Positions 1-14,100 of a stretch of DNA of 64,000 nucleotides are shown piece by piece. Origin of the DNA: Synchiropus splendidus (taxonomy: Eukaryota; Chordata; Actinopteri; Syngnathiformes; Callionymidae); contig NC_071343.1 in the NCBI RefSeq assembly GCF_027744825.2, positions 13,681,366 through 13,745,365 of the forward strand, given 5' to 3'. Within the stretch, counting starts at the first letter, position 1, and each line of letters opens with the position of its first letter. Made by a program: the position numbers and the translations under genes. The notes under the pieces were generated by a model that was not told where the DNA came from, searched no databases, and was given only the letters and a program-made list of their open reading frames with translations.

Positions 1-3000
1 AACATATGGCAACCTATGCTAAAGTTTTCTTATTAATGTTGCAGCCTGAATGCTTCTGAAAGGTTTGGCTGAAGGAGGAACCATACACTATACAGAAAGG
101 GAAGTGCAATGGCTCGGTTATGACACTGATCCCACCAGCTGCTGTCTTCAGGCAAAGTTTTTGTTAAGATGACGAGGCAGCAGACGAGACTCCAGGAGAG
201 TTTTAGTCAAATCATTTTACAGACCTTGACACTGGATTTACATTTAGGATGATGGACTAGTTCCCCGAGAACCACTCTCATTCAGGAAAGACTGAACCTT
301 GCATGCAGACATTTACACTTTTATTAGCCATATGGGATCTTAATCACTGAGTCAAATCAATGAGCACAATGCGGTGTACCAAGAATATTTTAGCATCTTG
401 AAATGACATGAGCGGAGCTTTAAACATATCAATTGTAGTTGTGATGAGCTATTCCCAAATCTCAAGATGTTTGAATATTTAACATTTTAACTGAAGAAAA
501 TCACTTTTGGAAAGTTCTGATCAAGGACAAGTATGGTGTGTCTTTAATAGCCGAATTGGACCTTGGAGATGTGACATGGTTATCTTCAGGTGGCATTTGT
601 CAAGTTAAAATTGTGGAGGGTGAAGTTTAAGATAGAAATATATGCCATATTTATTTCCAGTCTTGTGGGCATGGCTGTTCCGAAGGTCAGAATCTAGGGT
701 TATATGTCATGTTCCGTGTTTTCCCACGTTCTTTTATTTTGTTGTTGTCTGTTCGTTTTCTGTTTCTGTTTCCTTGTTTGTCTCCAGCTTCCCGATCGAC
801 ATGGCTGGGATTGAGGTGCTGAAATCCATGTGATTTTGTTTCGCAAGTGAATCCCAGCCGGGTCGCTGGCCACGGGCGGTTAAAAAATGAATGTAAAAAA
901 TATATATATAATCATTTAAACCATCTTATTATGTTTTTTTTTGTTACTCCATTGGTAAATATTGTGAAAACTCAGCAATGAGTCAAGTATTTAAGAGGAA
1001 TATCATTTATCATCCATTGTTTATCGTGATAAAGCCCTTCGGGTTCCACAGTGTCCTTGGAGTGGCTCACGGTTGCTAAAAAGTTGGTGACTGCTGTATA
1101 CTGGAACATTATGACATGGACCGCAGCTCGTCGCTGAGATGGGCGATTCTTGTTCCCTGGCCGCTATTATATGGAAGGTATAGCTTCACAATTGTACTTG
1201 CTGACCAAAGCGACTAGTCCTGGGATGCATTGCTGCATTTGTCTTATTAGAGTCAGGTGTAGTTTTTCATGTGTTTTCTTGCATGTGTAAGCTGCGTTTG
1301 AACTGGCCCTGTGTCTGATGTCATGTAATGCTGTCACCATGGAGACGGTTCTCACTCAAGTCCCTCCCACTAACACACCGGAAGTAGGTCTCAAATTAAT
1401 GTTGTGCTGACTTATCTTAACCAGAATTGGCATTGATTCGAGTCAAACAGGTTCAGCAACGACGCAAAAAAACTTGGCACAAATTCTTTTTTATTATTAT
1501 TATTTTTATTTTTACAAGAGGTTTAAATAAGTTGTGTGTCTTGTGCATTTTCAAATTGAGTTGTGGTATATTTGTAGATGTGGTACATTACAACTCTGTT
1601 GTGTGTAATGTGTGTCATCATTGTAGCAGTCCATCGCTTAGCTTTACAAACCATTTTTCACACTTGATTATCTATGGGTGACAGCAGCATCTTTATCTGT
1701 AAACATGTCCAGTCAAATCCAGTTGTTTGTCTTATCGGGCTGCCACCCTATTGCTCTTCTTTGCAGGAAAGAGCTAGAACACGAGGCTTTATCTGACTGG
1801 ATTCCAACATATTCCTCTCTAAAAATCTTTCACTGAAGTCATTTATAATAACTGGACTTCTCTGTTGGAATAATGTAACTTAATATATTTATCGTTGACC
1901 AAGGATGTTTTAGTTAAATGATTAATAACAGTAGTGGGCCGATGATGTGATTGTTGTTGAAATACTGCTGCTCTGAATCTCGCTGAAAGCCTTGCATCAC
2001 TGCACTTTTCACCTCTTTGTGTTTTCTTTGCTTGGGTCAAGCTTGAGTTTACTGTGAGAGATGGAGAGAGAACCTTCAGAATCTGCAAGCGAATCCAGTT
2101 TTGTGTTGCACGGCTTCCCTATTGATGTGGATCTTGGCAAATATGACCCATTCAAAAGGTGTCTGGAACGTCCATATGAAGTTTATTCAGGCAGGCTCTG
2201 TATTTTAAGGGCGGAGAGGCACACATGTCACAAACCGGTTGTAAACAGCTCGTTGTTTGAAAGTGTGCACCTCTTCAGTTGTGCCCCTGTCATTTCAGCT
2301 GACAGGTCACACGTCTTTTGACATTGTTCTTGAGTGAGTCAGTTCGGCAAGTGAGGTGTGGTTCTGAGCAGTTGACTCTTTATTATGAAAACCAAACACA
2401 CAGGAGGAAAACCTGATTAAGTTAGGGAGTGAGACACACTTCGCGTTTGTCTTGTAGAACCTTTAGGGAGTACAAGTGTAGACATTTTTCATTTTGTGCG
2501 TGAGCACACTGGTGTTGGCAGATGATTTAAACAAGTGGGAGAAAATGGTGTCAGTGCAAAGAGTCTTATAATCCTCACACAAAGGTAACTTCGACTGAAG
2601 ATATATTGATAGGCACTGACCACTGCTAACCAGGAACATGCTGATGGGTGCCATAAAATTACAGAACGTTTCAATTATTACTGAAACAAATCACCTAGAT
2701 GTTAATGATTGTTCGTGAGGACATTAGTCTTATTCATGTAGTTATTTGTTGAACACTTCATTGTGTCCAATTAGATGTCTAATAACATTAAGTGTATGAA
2801 TGGACACTCATATGTTTGGACAAATATGTGCTACTATTGCTGCACTCTACTATAATAATAGTGTCACAATTGCACAATAACCCTCTATTAATTCATGCAG
2901 GTGGTGCCATTTGATTATTAATAAACCAGTTCTTTTCTTGGGTTTTGTAGATGGGCGGGGTTCTAGTAATTATCGTTTTAATCATTACTATTTAATTACC

Positions 3001-3117
3001 TTTGTTTATTTATCCTTAAATAGTGAACCATTACTTGTTTATTAGCTGTGGGAGGAAACCAGAGTGCCTGAATAAAGCATACAGAAAGTGTTCGGCTCCT
3101 GGTAAGTTGGACTAGAG
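1..3117. other. Non-coding sequence upstream of the visible cobll1 exons
   Basis: This AT-rich, CpG-poor stretch shows no exon I can recognise and no CpG island. The open frames present (for example near 2061-2321) are short, lack family similarity and carry no convincing splice pairing. It is best read as intron of cobll1, since the first visible cobll1 exon begins with an acceptor. Confidence 0.5.
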
Positions 3118-3926
3118 CAGGGGTGGCCAACCAGTCGGACGCTAGGAGCCACATTGTTTTACTGTGTTGCTGAAAAGAGCCACATCCTACAGATATGTAA
3201 GGCTCACCTGAACAGCTGGTCACGTGACTTAGCGGCAGTATAGTGGTTAAAGCACATCCCTGTGTGTCACAAGGTTGCTGCTTCGCTTCCGGCATATGTC
3301 TCTTGTGCATGTATTTTTAAAATTCATACATTTTAAAATCAGAATATCAAGTGGCGTAGATAGAAATGTGTGCGCCATTTATTTTACTTATCTTTATTTT
3401 TTTACATGTCTCATGTCACCAATAACATCACCCCAGTCTGTGTTATGTGAGCGACGCTGCAGACTGGACAGTCTCATCTTCACTCCACTGAATTAAACAG
3501 ACTTCACCACGATCAACGATGAATAATAGGTGAAACACATGCCATACGTTTATTTAGGGAATGACAAAGTGAAACGTGGAATTAGTTCATGTTAAATCGT
3601 GTTGATCGTGGATCTGATGACGGTCTTAGGACCGCGGCTCACATCGGCATTGAACGTGCTCTGAGCCGGGGGGCGGCGGCTTGGAGCACATGCGGCCAGG
3701 GTTATTGTTTATGTTCCAAAGTTAAACTCATGTCACAGTCTTTGAACAACATTTTGATATTTTGTTGCAATAGCTCTTACTTTTTCGTCTTATTTCCTGT
3801 ATAAACAATCATCTGAATAGAACTTGACCAAAATCGCAGCCAGTTCGTGGCTCATTCTGTAAAGAGCCGCATGAAAGTGGACAAAGAGCCGCATGCGGCT
3901 CGGAAGCCTCAGGTTGGCCAGGCCTG
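3118..3926. mobile_element. Non-autonomous hAT-type DNA transposon
   Basis: The 809-bp element starts CAGGGGTGGCCAACC and ends GGTTGGCCAGGCCTG, which are 15-bp terminal inverted repeats with 13 matches. It is flanked by a perfect 8-bp direct repeat, gactagag, at 3110-3117 and 3927-3934. CAG termini and 8-bp duplications are the hallmark of hAT elements. The subterminal gagccacat / gagccgcat words repeat at both ends. No transposase frame is present, so it depends on another element. Direction cannot be assigned. Confidence 0.85.
3232..3292 (+). repeat. tRNA-like segment embedded in the hAT element
   Basis: The stretch resembles a Pol III tRNA-type promoter. TAGTGGTTAAAGCAC is A-box-like, and about 35 bp downstream GGTTGCTGCTTCGCTTCC is B-box-like (compare GGTTCGANTCC). 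It is probably a tRNA-derived SINE head captured by, or inserted into, the element. It does not fold as an intact tRNA and the B box is mutated, so I do not call a tRNA gene. Confidence 0.5.
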
Positions 3927-3934
3927 GACTAGAG

Positions 3935-6900
3935 CCTTCTTAGTGTAACACTGACCTCTTTGCACTGTGCTGATATTGAGACAGTGTGTGTTCTGCCTGC
4001 ATTATTTCAGTCCATAGTAAAGCAGGCGAACAGGACCCCTCAGCTGGACTTGAACAGGAGACCTTCTCGCTGCATATTTCTCCACTAGCTGTAATTACTG
4101 CATTTGACAGATGAATTATTGTTCTAAACCACCTCTCTGGAATAAGATCGCATAATCTGAAGGAGAGTAACCCCCCACCCCTTTGCTTTGTCATAATAAA
4201 TTGGCCCGGTTGAGGTCAACAACCCAGCACGAGCCAAACCCTTGTGGTATGTCAGCCTGTGCACTGCCGCCTCAGTGGCTCCACCCACAGGTCCGTGTCT
4301 GCACAGTGAGGCAAAGCTGCTTACCTTTCTGCTCGTGGCCACGGGGGAGAACAGCGCGGCGTCCCGGGACACGGCAGACAGGATTTAAGTGAGGTGGGGG
4401 AGACGGATTCCTGGTGACATAGCTCAGCATTATCTCGCAGTCACATTTTAATCAGCGCTTCTACTCATGGGAGATAAACAAGTCTGTGGAAATGATTTGA
4501 GAGGAGTCGACGTCAGGCTGAGAGGTGAGTTACATGTTAACTCAGTGTGAGCTGAAGCAGGTCTGGCACACCTGCTCTGCAAAATTTCTGAGTATTAAAT
4601 TTCACGGATGTCACAGGCATCTGCACTATTGATCATGCTTGTGAACCAAGTGTTTTAAATCAGGCAGCTGTTGAGTTGAAATATTCGCACTGCACTGTGG
4701 CGTGTTTGAACTTGCACTGTATAGCTGAAGATTTCTGTACAGTCCCTGCGAGCAGGAGGGCTTCTGAAACATGTTTTGTTTTAACAGCAACCCCCCAGAG
4801 ACCTCGGTATCACAACATCTGCTAGCATACCACTTCTGCTGTTGTGCACCCATCTGACTGTCCAGAAGCTGCTTCTGAGCCCCTCATTTCTAGATATATT
4901 GGATTAAAGATGCACCCAAAGGAATTTCTACTGGCTACTCGGTGAAACTGAATCGAAGTGTCTAAACATGCCAGCTGGAATTGGTGAGTGGAATGATGGG
5001 AGTGTAGCTATCTGAGGGGCGTTTTGATACATATCTTTAATCCAGCTGTTTTCCATCTCTGATTAGCAGGGTATATGAGCGATCAGCATTATTTCTCTAA
5101 ATGTTACAGCTTCTTTCAGCAGAGGATATTTGAAATATTGAAGGCATTTTGTTTGAGAAGGCGTGTCTAGTGTCAACATGGCTGTTCATTTAATTTAAAG
5201 TTTTTAGGAAGCCAGTATAGTAGCATTAAAAGAATGGAGCTAGAACCCTGAACCAAACGAAATATAGATCTCATCTTGATCATCTCATGCTACTCCTACT
5301 CTTAATTTGTTGCCAGGTTGAGGTAGCAACTGAGGATTCGCACAATCTCCCATCACCATGATGATTTTTGCACCAGTTGAATTGACCACTTTATGAGCTG
5401 AAAAGTGTCTGAATTCTGAATCGTGTTTTGGCGACAGAGTGTTTAACTCTGAAGCTGTGTGTTGGGGTTCAGTTTTCCATTTCATGTTCGCCTGGTTGAC
5501 TACTTTTGCTGCGCTATGCCACTGTGCCATTCTTGTAATTTATCACTCTGTTTTGGACCTCTTCATTCTAATCTTCTAATTTGTGAGGTAAAAAACAACT
5601 ATGAAGCCGCCTTTTCTGTTTTGGGATGTTTAGCAGGAGGAGTTTTACAACTCCAGGTGGTTGTGTTGATTTCACTTCATTTCACTCAAACAGCACAAAT
5701 GTATGTACATTCTTTACTCTCTCATCCTGCGTTCAGGGTTCTCCCCAGTGCTTCATTCACATTAGGAATGGGATTTTCATCCCCTACACTGGGATTTCCC
5801 AGTGAGGAAGACCTTTTGAGATAGACAGTTTAGGAGTCCCGTGCAAGATCTACAATGTGATCTGCTTTCGTCAAACTAGACAACACTACAAGACACCTCT
5901 GCCTAGGTTTTGTTAGCATAGTTGAAGGTGGGGATTCATGATGAATTTCTGGGATTTTCTGACATTCCGACAAAGATGGAATACACATGCCAGTCCTGTG
6001 AGTGGTGGTGTATTTTTCTGTATCATCTCAAGTGAGAAGACTCACTTACTATTAAGCTTGCTCTGGAGATTTGTGTCATCACAGACAGGATGAGGATGGA
6101 TTGTGTATAGAAAGTATTCATGTCATTTTTCGTGTTTTAAATGATGGCGCTGCTGACAGCTTTTAGCTCTGTGGCAGCTTGCTAGCTCCGGCCCTTGCGT
6201 GCATGCATCTGCTCATCACACAAATCAAGAAACATGGAGGTTACGATGGGATGACGGGGAGCCTGTTCAGGAGGCAAAACAACAATTGATCTGTTACCTG
6301 GCGGTATTTGGGAGTCAAAATCACAAATGCAGCCAGGCCATTTCCAGGCCCAAATATACTATGATATGGGTTAATGACCAGTTCGCCCAGTGCTATGGGG
6401 AAGTTGTCAAGGCGGCTAGAATTAGTTATTCACTTGTAAATAAGTGAATCTATCTCAGGATTTTGTAAACAGTGGCCCGAAAAAAAAACAGAACGGAATG
6501 CAGCCAAACAATGACACTACGGAGAAACACTGAATCAGGATTTTGACATTTTGGCATTTACTAAATTGGTGACTTTCACTCATGAGAAGTAAATATTTCA
6601 CCAATGAGCAGTGAGCAGTCCGTCTCTTCATGTGTCCGACTAGAATGCACGACTTGAGTTGCGGCGAGCAACACTTCAGTCATTATGAGGTTTCTTTTGG
6701 GATTTTTCCATGACAAAACCCACCAAACAGTACTGTCACGTTCAGGTCCACCTCCATGATGAGTGACTGCATGGAACCTACACGTGAATACGCCAAACTA
6801 CAAAAAGAAGGAACATGATTGGAGAATTCAACTGTCAATTACCGTTACATTATTATTATTATTATTTGACTTACAGGAAGTAGTTATGTTCTTGGGATTT

Positions 6901-9020
6901 GTATGAGAAAATAATGCAGTTACCGGGGTCTTAACGCAAATATCAGAAGTTCATCCATATTTAGGAAAGCAGGCGCTTAACGCAGAGACAGCTGTCCTTG
7001 TACCAGCCCATTTCTTCTCCCTTGTATTGACAAGGCATCTTTGCTTATTATACATAAACATTAACTGTATCTGTTCATGGTGGCACATGTTTGCATTTGC
7101 CTATTGTTAAGTTCCACTCCCCTGTGCGCATGATTAAACAGATGAGGCGGCACGGTGACAGCAGGCGTGTTACTTCCTGGTATTCTACGAGCGCGTCTGT
7201 CAAGTACGAGCTCGACCGTTGAATGGGCTTGTTTGCAGACCTCCCAGGAAAAGCCTGCTCACATTAGAAGAGTCAGGCTGCAACACGTCTTATTAGGCAT
7301 CACCTCTCGTGCTGCAGAGGGGAGAAAAACAGGCATGGGACACTTACAAAGCTGTCCGTGTCTGTCACCTGTGTGAGGTTCAAGTTCAGGATGACACAGC
7401 TGTTTAAACTAGGAAGACTGTGTTTTGAATATTATTTATTAGTATTTGCCAAACAAACACAGACTATCATCTGATCATAATTATCCATGCTGCAGGCAGA
7501 CATCCGTCTGTTTATCTTCTTTTTTTTTAAGTTAAGGTTGATTCATGTGAGGTAGAAAGTATGACTAAATGGAACATTTAGAACATGTCATTTTGCTTTC
7601 ACATGACCTTTAAGTGATTCCCAAGTCAACAGAGAGACTTGAGTCTAGGTCTGCTCCTGGTTGTCCTCCCAGTTCAACCTCTTTGATGCTTCTCCAGCGC
7701 AGTCTTGGCATCGGTCAGTGGCATCTTCCTGTGGCTCTTTCAGACAGTTCAGAAGTACGTTTCCTGTGGCCATCCTACCTTTGACTCCACTCGTGGTGTG
7801 GCATACCGTACACAACATCACTGCAGGTGTACTAAACAAGTTATCCAAGGTAGAAAAAGATTTGACAAGTTTAAAGGAGGTGAAGGAACAACTGACTGGT
7901 GAAGCAAACCTCTTGTCTGTGGAATGAAAGAGCAAATGAGATTCATTGGTTGTAGTTCTGATTCTGGATATACAACATCAGTTTTGGCTTTAAAACTGGG
8001 CCTCATGGAAGAATAGTTTTCAAGACACCACATTTCAAGGCAAAGACTAAGTATAACATCCCTGCTCTCAGCCACAACATTTTGTCGGCACATGTTTATC
8101 AGATCCGGTGAGAACAGTCCAGCATGTTGTTCAAATCTTTTCCCTGATTACACAAGTCCACCACCTCCAGACCAGATTTATTTTTGGTATGTGCTGTACA
8201 TGTACGTGTCCTAGCTGATTCAAAGAAATCAGTTATAGAGGTTTCAAATGAAACCATGTAAGAGATGACAAAGACATGAGGAGGGATGAGTTTTGAAGGA
8301 AGGGAGAAAGAAGAAGTTGAAAATGAAGACTGAATAAATAGAGCAGAAGCACTAGATGTTAAACAGAATGTTGGTTCCCTGCCTCTTCTTTGCTGTTTGT
8401 CATTCTCTGTGGTTTCTATTAAGTTCTTTACATGATTGGTCTCTCTTTACACAGTTTGATGGGATATTACAGGATTAAGTCCTGTCCTGAGGGGCCTGGC
8501 GTTGGACTTCAGGACTTACGAGCAAGATGATCAAGCTCTAGCAGAGTGTGGCTGCTATCTAGTTTATCTTCCTTACTTCGTATGAAACATTCCTCGTCTG
8601 TTGTGAAACTGAAGGCATGATAACTCAAATAGCTCTCCTTCTTTCACTGAGCAATTTAAATACAATTGATGACATTTTTTTTTGAACGATTAAACATTGG
8701 ATTATTGTTATTTTCTCATAATTCTCTCTTTGCTCAGGAATAAATAACCCAAATCCAAACAATGATGTCAGCTTCCTGATTACATGGATCTGTTCCGCCT
8801 CACCGGTGTCTCGCCCTGGTTAACACAGATGCTGCTGAATCATAGATGGAGAGATAAAGCCTCTTTCTCAGGTCCTCACTCTTCTCCAAATACTACAGCA
8901 GATGGGTTTTTGGTCTCTGCTGAAAGTGCCTGTACACGTTCTCTTGTTATGACTAATTCCTAGTTTGCAAATACCTGGCCACAAAAATGAATTTGATTCA
9001 CATTTGCAAGTTCTTTCTCC
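3935..9020. other. Non-coding sequence, cobll1 upstream intron
   Basis: No exon, CpG island or complete mobile element recognised. A short (ATT)n run lies at about 6850-6866. The segment around 7000-7370 is less AT-rich and has CpG-containing words, but without a reading frame or splice pairing I cannot give it a function. Confidence 0.45.
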
Positions 9021-9290
9021 GACTTGGGGCAACCTCACTCCTTTTTTGTGTGGACCTTGTATATTCTCCCCTTGCTCGCATGCACTCCAGTTTCCTCCCA
9101 CAGTCTAAAAACTGGAGAGGTTAGTGAGTTTTTTAAATTGTATGTAGATGTGAGTATATGGGTGTGTGTGTGTGTGTGTGTGAATGATCTTGGTGTGCCA
9201 GTAGCTGGGATAGGCTCCAGCCCCATTGGATCTCCATAAGGGACTAAGCCAAAGAAGTCTGAATTAAATGTGAGTGGAATAAAACTGTAT
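9020..9290 (+). mobile_element. L2-type LINE or SINE 3' tail fragment
   Basis: The words TTTGTGTGGACCTTGTATAT, TCTCCCC, TTTCCTCCCACAGTCTAAAA and, after a (GT)n tract, AGCTGGGATAGGCTCCAGCC are, in this order, the typical 3' end of fish L2 (Maui-like) elements and SINEs sharing that tail. The copy is diverged and 5'-truncated. A (GT)n microsatellite at 9163-9181 interrupts it. Confidence 0.75.
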
Positions 9291-11199
9291 AACTACATAA
9301 TTATGACTCCTGAACATTGTCACTTGTGCTGTATGGTTTGACAACATCCTAGATAGTGACCCACTTGGGAAAAGCAACTACAAACAGCCAACTCCTGCTC
9401 ATGGATACATTCAAGAATCCCATGGCAAAACTGAAGTAAAACGGTTTGATGGTTTGATAGCTGTGTTTTCCATAGAAAACCATGTGACAGCATGTTGCAG
9501 TGATTTTTGTTGATCGAGATTGTCTGACTTTGAACTTAAAATTTATCCAAATGACTATATTGAGATTGAGAGGTGTAATCGGTTATTGGAAAAGAGCCAA
9601 TAGGAGAACAGTAGGAGTAGACCTACACCAATGTGAATGAGCCTAGTTCACATGTGTGATTTAAAAGTCGGGACAGGCGCCGTCGGTCTTATCTCGTCGG
9701 AGCAGACTGTTCCAAAGTTGAGGCGACCTGATGGAAAAAGCAGGGTCCCCCTTTGATTTCAGCCTTGACTTTGGAATAACAATTAGGATCTAAGAATGCA
9801 GAGCTGGACTGTGGGTGGTGAACGTTTTGTCCATGTGTCCTGGAGCCCAAGACCAGATCTAGAACCACTGCTGAGTTTCGGACCAGTTGGAGGTGATATG
9901 ATTTGTAGTTGTTGCAAACTGGGCTACTTAAAATTGACACTCTTTGAAGAAGACACCAATTATTATGAAGTGTCCTGATGTGAGTTGCAGTTTAAACTAT
10001 ATCTTTATTTTGCCTATAATTGTATTCATCAGCATGCTACTACAATGTACCTGCAGGCCGTGGCTGCGCTGCGTGTGTTTTCATATGTGTCATAGTACTA
10101 GAGTTTAAGGACAGCCGCCCCATAGCAAGACTAATAATCCCTCGCTAGACAAGCCTGTGACCTTACATTGCTCAGATTCCTTCGTGCCCCCACACGAGAC
10201 TTTACAAGCTATAATTCAAGGCGGCAAGACTGCAAAACCTTTTTTCAACGTTTCATCTGTCCGCTTGTATTCGGAAATGACTCTAGTGGTTTTCTATGAG
10301 TCGTTCTGTCTCTGATATTTCAGCCACGGCATTTTTATGTGCTGGATGTGTGGCCATGTGTCCATGGCTTGTTGTGTTTCCGCCTTCTTTCTGACCTGAA
10401 CAATGGGGATGCTATGTGAAGAACTAACCTGGAAACTGTGTCTGTAGTTTATCCGTTACACATAAAACAAAATACAGTATCCTGGTTTTAGTTTAGCGTT
10501 GACAAACTAAATGTGCACTACCAATCTTATTTTCACATTCCCTACAAGTGGAGCTGAAAAACCTTGTTTATTTGGAAACATGGCAGACTGTAGCTGAATG
10601 TTGTGTAATTTTATTACTAGGCCATGTGCTACAGTCATTGGTTCCACTGTCGGTTGTCCTACTTAAATGCTACTTTAGAGACAGAAACTGCACTTTTCAT
10701 GTCTGTCGTGTTTCTGCTGCATGCAAATGAAGTCAACACCTTATGAATGGAACTTATGAATTTAGTTGTCTGTTGAGTTGTGAGTAACTTGCCAAGCAAA
10801 GTGAAGAAAGTCATTCTGATGCTACAGTTTTTCTCATCCTGAATGTGCCTAGGTTCGCCCCCGCCCCTCACATGTCTGACCGTTCACTGCCGTTTCTACA
10901 GCCTCAGTGACTAAATCTGCCCACTTAGTTGTCTTGTGACTTGTTTGCAAAGTGGACTACCAGTCTTTTATGTCTGAGTCTTGCAGCTTTAGCGAACCTT
11001 AGGAAGAACAAATTCTTTTCACGGCATCCTGTTTGCTCGATTCACAAGCTGATTATTGTCTGACATTTTTAAGATATTTTCCCAGAAATGCACACAAACA
11101 AAGAATGTTGGATGACACTTTTCATGTTTTGATACCCCGTAGCAGCTGCTAAGATTCTGTTACCAAACACTGACTTGCTTCTTTTCTTCCTCACGACAG
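9291..11199. other. cobll1: Non-coding sequence, intron before first visible cobll1 exon
   Basis: Apart from the repeat fragment at 9690-9800 I see nothing here. The segment ends in a pyrimidine-rich acceptor (cttcttttcttcctcacgacag) cut into two words here as cttcttttcttcctc and acgacag, directly before the exon at 11200. Confidence 0.5.
9690..9800. repeat. Diverged fish interspersed repeat fragment
   Basis: The words gcagactgttccaaagttga, tttgatttcagccttgactt and tggaataacaattagg resemble a phrase I have met many times in teleost genomes. I cannot name the parent element from memory with certainty, so only a dispersed repeat is claimed. Confidence 0.35.
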
Positions 11200-14100
11200 G
11201 GTGTCGACCAAAAGCAAAGCCCCGTGTCCTCCAGAACTGAAAAATCTGGATTCCCCTGGACTCTCCCAGTGGTACCCAGGAAACCCTCACTTAACCATGG
11301 ATCAGAAGGAGAATCTCATCGATAAAGAGCTCTCTCTGGTTGTTGTATTGCCAGATGGGGCAGAAAAAATGACAGCAATACATGGAAGGTACTATGATGA
11401 CACAATATTCATAGCATTTGTCAGTCTGATTTTATTTGATTGGTGGGCGTAAGAAACACCCTCTATTTCTTGTATAGCACCTTTAAAAATAAGGAGAAGT
11501 GGCATGTCATCTGACACTCAGAGTATAGCTCATGCTTTTCCGCTTAAAAAAGTTGTTTTGTAAGTTAGCAGTGAAAGATGATAACCAATAATAGTTAAAC
11601 AAACTGGAACAGGAGGTTTTAAAGTCACATAAGGCAGTATATTTTATTTCACCTGAACTGTAGTGGGAAAACATGAGAGGGGAACTTTTGCAGACATGAA
11701 TGTTTGGTCTCACATGTCTCAACTCTGATTCAGTTAAAGCTCTCGTCTCAGACCTTTGACTCGCGACAGAAACGTCCGAGTATGAAGACTCCTTATATGC
11801 AACATGGTGAGATGATATTAGGTAATCATGGTAATAGTCAAAATTCCACCGGGCTTGAGTCAGAGAGGTGGAGTAAGTAAGTGCTGTTGTAAATACAAGC
11901 AGCACTTTAAGTTGCACTCGACGCGTCGGCTCAGACTCTGTGTCATCTGGGTTTAAAGTCAAGCTCTCATTATCTTTCACACCTTGTTTACAAACATTCT
12001 CTTTTCTGGAGTAACATGTTGAATGAGATCTTCCTGGATTAAGGCTTAAAGGGTCATGGTGCTTTTAGTGCTATCTCAAAGGGCCTTCAGCTGAGGTGCC
12101 AACTCAATCGCAGAAGAGTCCAAACCTTTGAAATGCAGTCCATCAAAATGTTTATGTACAGTACAGTCTAGCCGAGGAAATAAGCGTTAACAGGATGCAG
12201 TCTTTCTTTTAACTATTAAATGCTAGTTTCTGCAAAAGCCGCTCTGGAGTTCACCGGGGACTCAACCTCATAACACAAGAAACACTTCCCGATACACAAA
12301 TATGCATTAACAATCCAAGGTTTTTGTCGTTTTAACGGAATTAATTGTTGACATTTGTAATCTCTGCTAAAGTGACAAAGCTAAAACTGTGTGTTTTTTC
12401 TTGGTTGTGATACAGAATTTATTTTTTGGTAAACATAAGCTATTTGGTTAAAAATCTTATGTGGCCCATGTGGAATGGTTTTATTTTACCTTGAATTTGA
12501 CACAAAGTATTAAATTAATTACAGAAAAAAATGATTCATATAATGTAGAGTAATCATGCATAAACTTTCACAAGGAACACTTTCCAGCGCACCAATTCCA
12601 GGTGCTCCACATTATACAAAGTGATGTCATAACTAAAACATCCAGGATGAAGGGGGCCAAGTTAGATTGCACTAATGGATGGAAAATTTAAGCTTAAAGA
12701 TTGTCAGGATTGAAGCACAACATACTCAACACACAACATACATATAAAAGACTAGTTTTTCAATCTGCACGACTGATTCACTATAAAGATGCACATAGAT
12801 GTTTCTGAATGAGATTTAAATGAACAACTACAACTAGCATGCATGGAATATTATGGAAAAAAAAAACCCAAAAAACCTCTTGTATAGATGTCATATTTGG
12901 TCAGTGGGGGTTACAAAGCAGCATAAGCATGCTACATATGCAAAAGAACATATTTGATTCACCTCTTTGTTCTCTGTTCTTTCAGCAAACCTCTGATGGA
13001 TTTGTTGGTGACTCTGTGCGCCAAGTACCACCTGAACCCGTCCAGCTACACCTTAGAACTGGTCACCAGCAACAGACACAACATCAAGCTCAAACCCAAC
13101 GCTCTCATCGGAACGTTGGACGCAGAGAAGATCATTCTCAAACCGAAAGGGGAAGATAAGAATAAGAAGACAGGTCCGCAAATGCCTGAGGTACACAAAA
13201 CAAAACAGGTGATGTGGTGTTCAAGAGTTACAATTCCTGCTGAGCGAAGGGTGAACTCTCCTGCAGGCGACGGTTCGGATGGTGATCAACTACAAACAGA
13301 CGCAGAAGACCATTTTAAGAGTGAACCCTCGAGTCCCGCTGGCTCAGCTCTTACCAGCGATCTGTGAGAAATGTGAGTTCGACACCGAGACAACTATCCT
13401 ACTGAGAGATGTGCAATCACTGGCCCCTTTGGACTTGTCCTGTTGCCTAAATGATTATGCAATACGGGAGCTTTATGCAAGGGACACGAAAGGTAAATAT
13501 TGAAGTTCTTTTGAATGATTGACTGTTTGATTGATCCACTCCCTCTCATTGTTCTTGCATATTTTGGCAACCCGTCTTCTCTGCAGGTCCAACGACACCC
13601 ACATGTCCAGTCTCGCCGACGCATGTCGGTGAGTAAAAAAAAAAAATTGCCTGGTTAGTGCCAACACACAGGATGAAACTGAGTCTGCTCTTGTCTTATA
13701 GAAAAAGTGACACCGGGGAAAGATAAGAATCAGAAAGAGAAGGAAAATAAAGGGCTCTTCAGCAAGTTCAGGAAAAGCAAGAAGGCATCTGAGCAGGTTT
13801 GTTTTAGAGCTGCCTGACATTGATATTGCCCTGTGAGCCAAAGTCAAATTTTCAGAGGGAGGTTTGTGTACTTTGCCTTCCCATTGGATGACGTACACGC
13901 CGCTGTTTGGGAACAGGCGTCTTATCATCGTCTGAGTGGATGTTTGTTCTCAAAAGGCAACGACAGCGAGCGCTCCAGCCTCTCCGGTGCTGGTGAGCAA
14001 ACCTCGGCCCCTGAGCATGGCACTGCCGAGTACAAATTCATCCCCACTCCATTCACCCCTGAGTCCCGGACATGTGCCAAAGAAGAGACGTGCACCTCCG

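Noticed and set aside
2061..2321. Possible upstream cobll1 coding exon (MEREPSES frame)
   Set aside because: It lacks similarity to the cobll1 N-terminus and has no donor in the phase 2 needed to join the exon at 11200.
3232..3292. Possible tRNA gene
   Set aside because: The B box is mutated, no cloverleaf with paired acceptor ends could be drawn, and the segment lies inside a hAT element.
7645..8093. Overlapping open frames of 88-96 codons on both strands
   Set aside because: No family similarity, no splice context, and both strands open to a similar degree, as expected by chance.
11507..11980. 157-codon minus-strand open frame in a cobll1 intron
   Set aside because: It resembles no family I know, lies wholly inside an AT-rich intron, and has low-complexity composition with no promoter or splice context. 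Probably chance.
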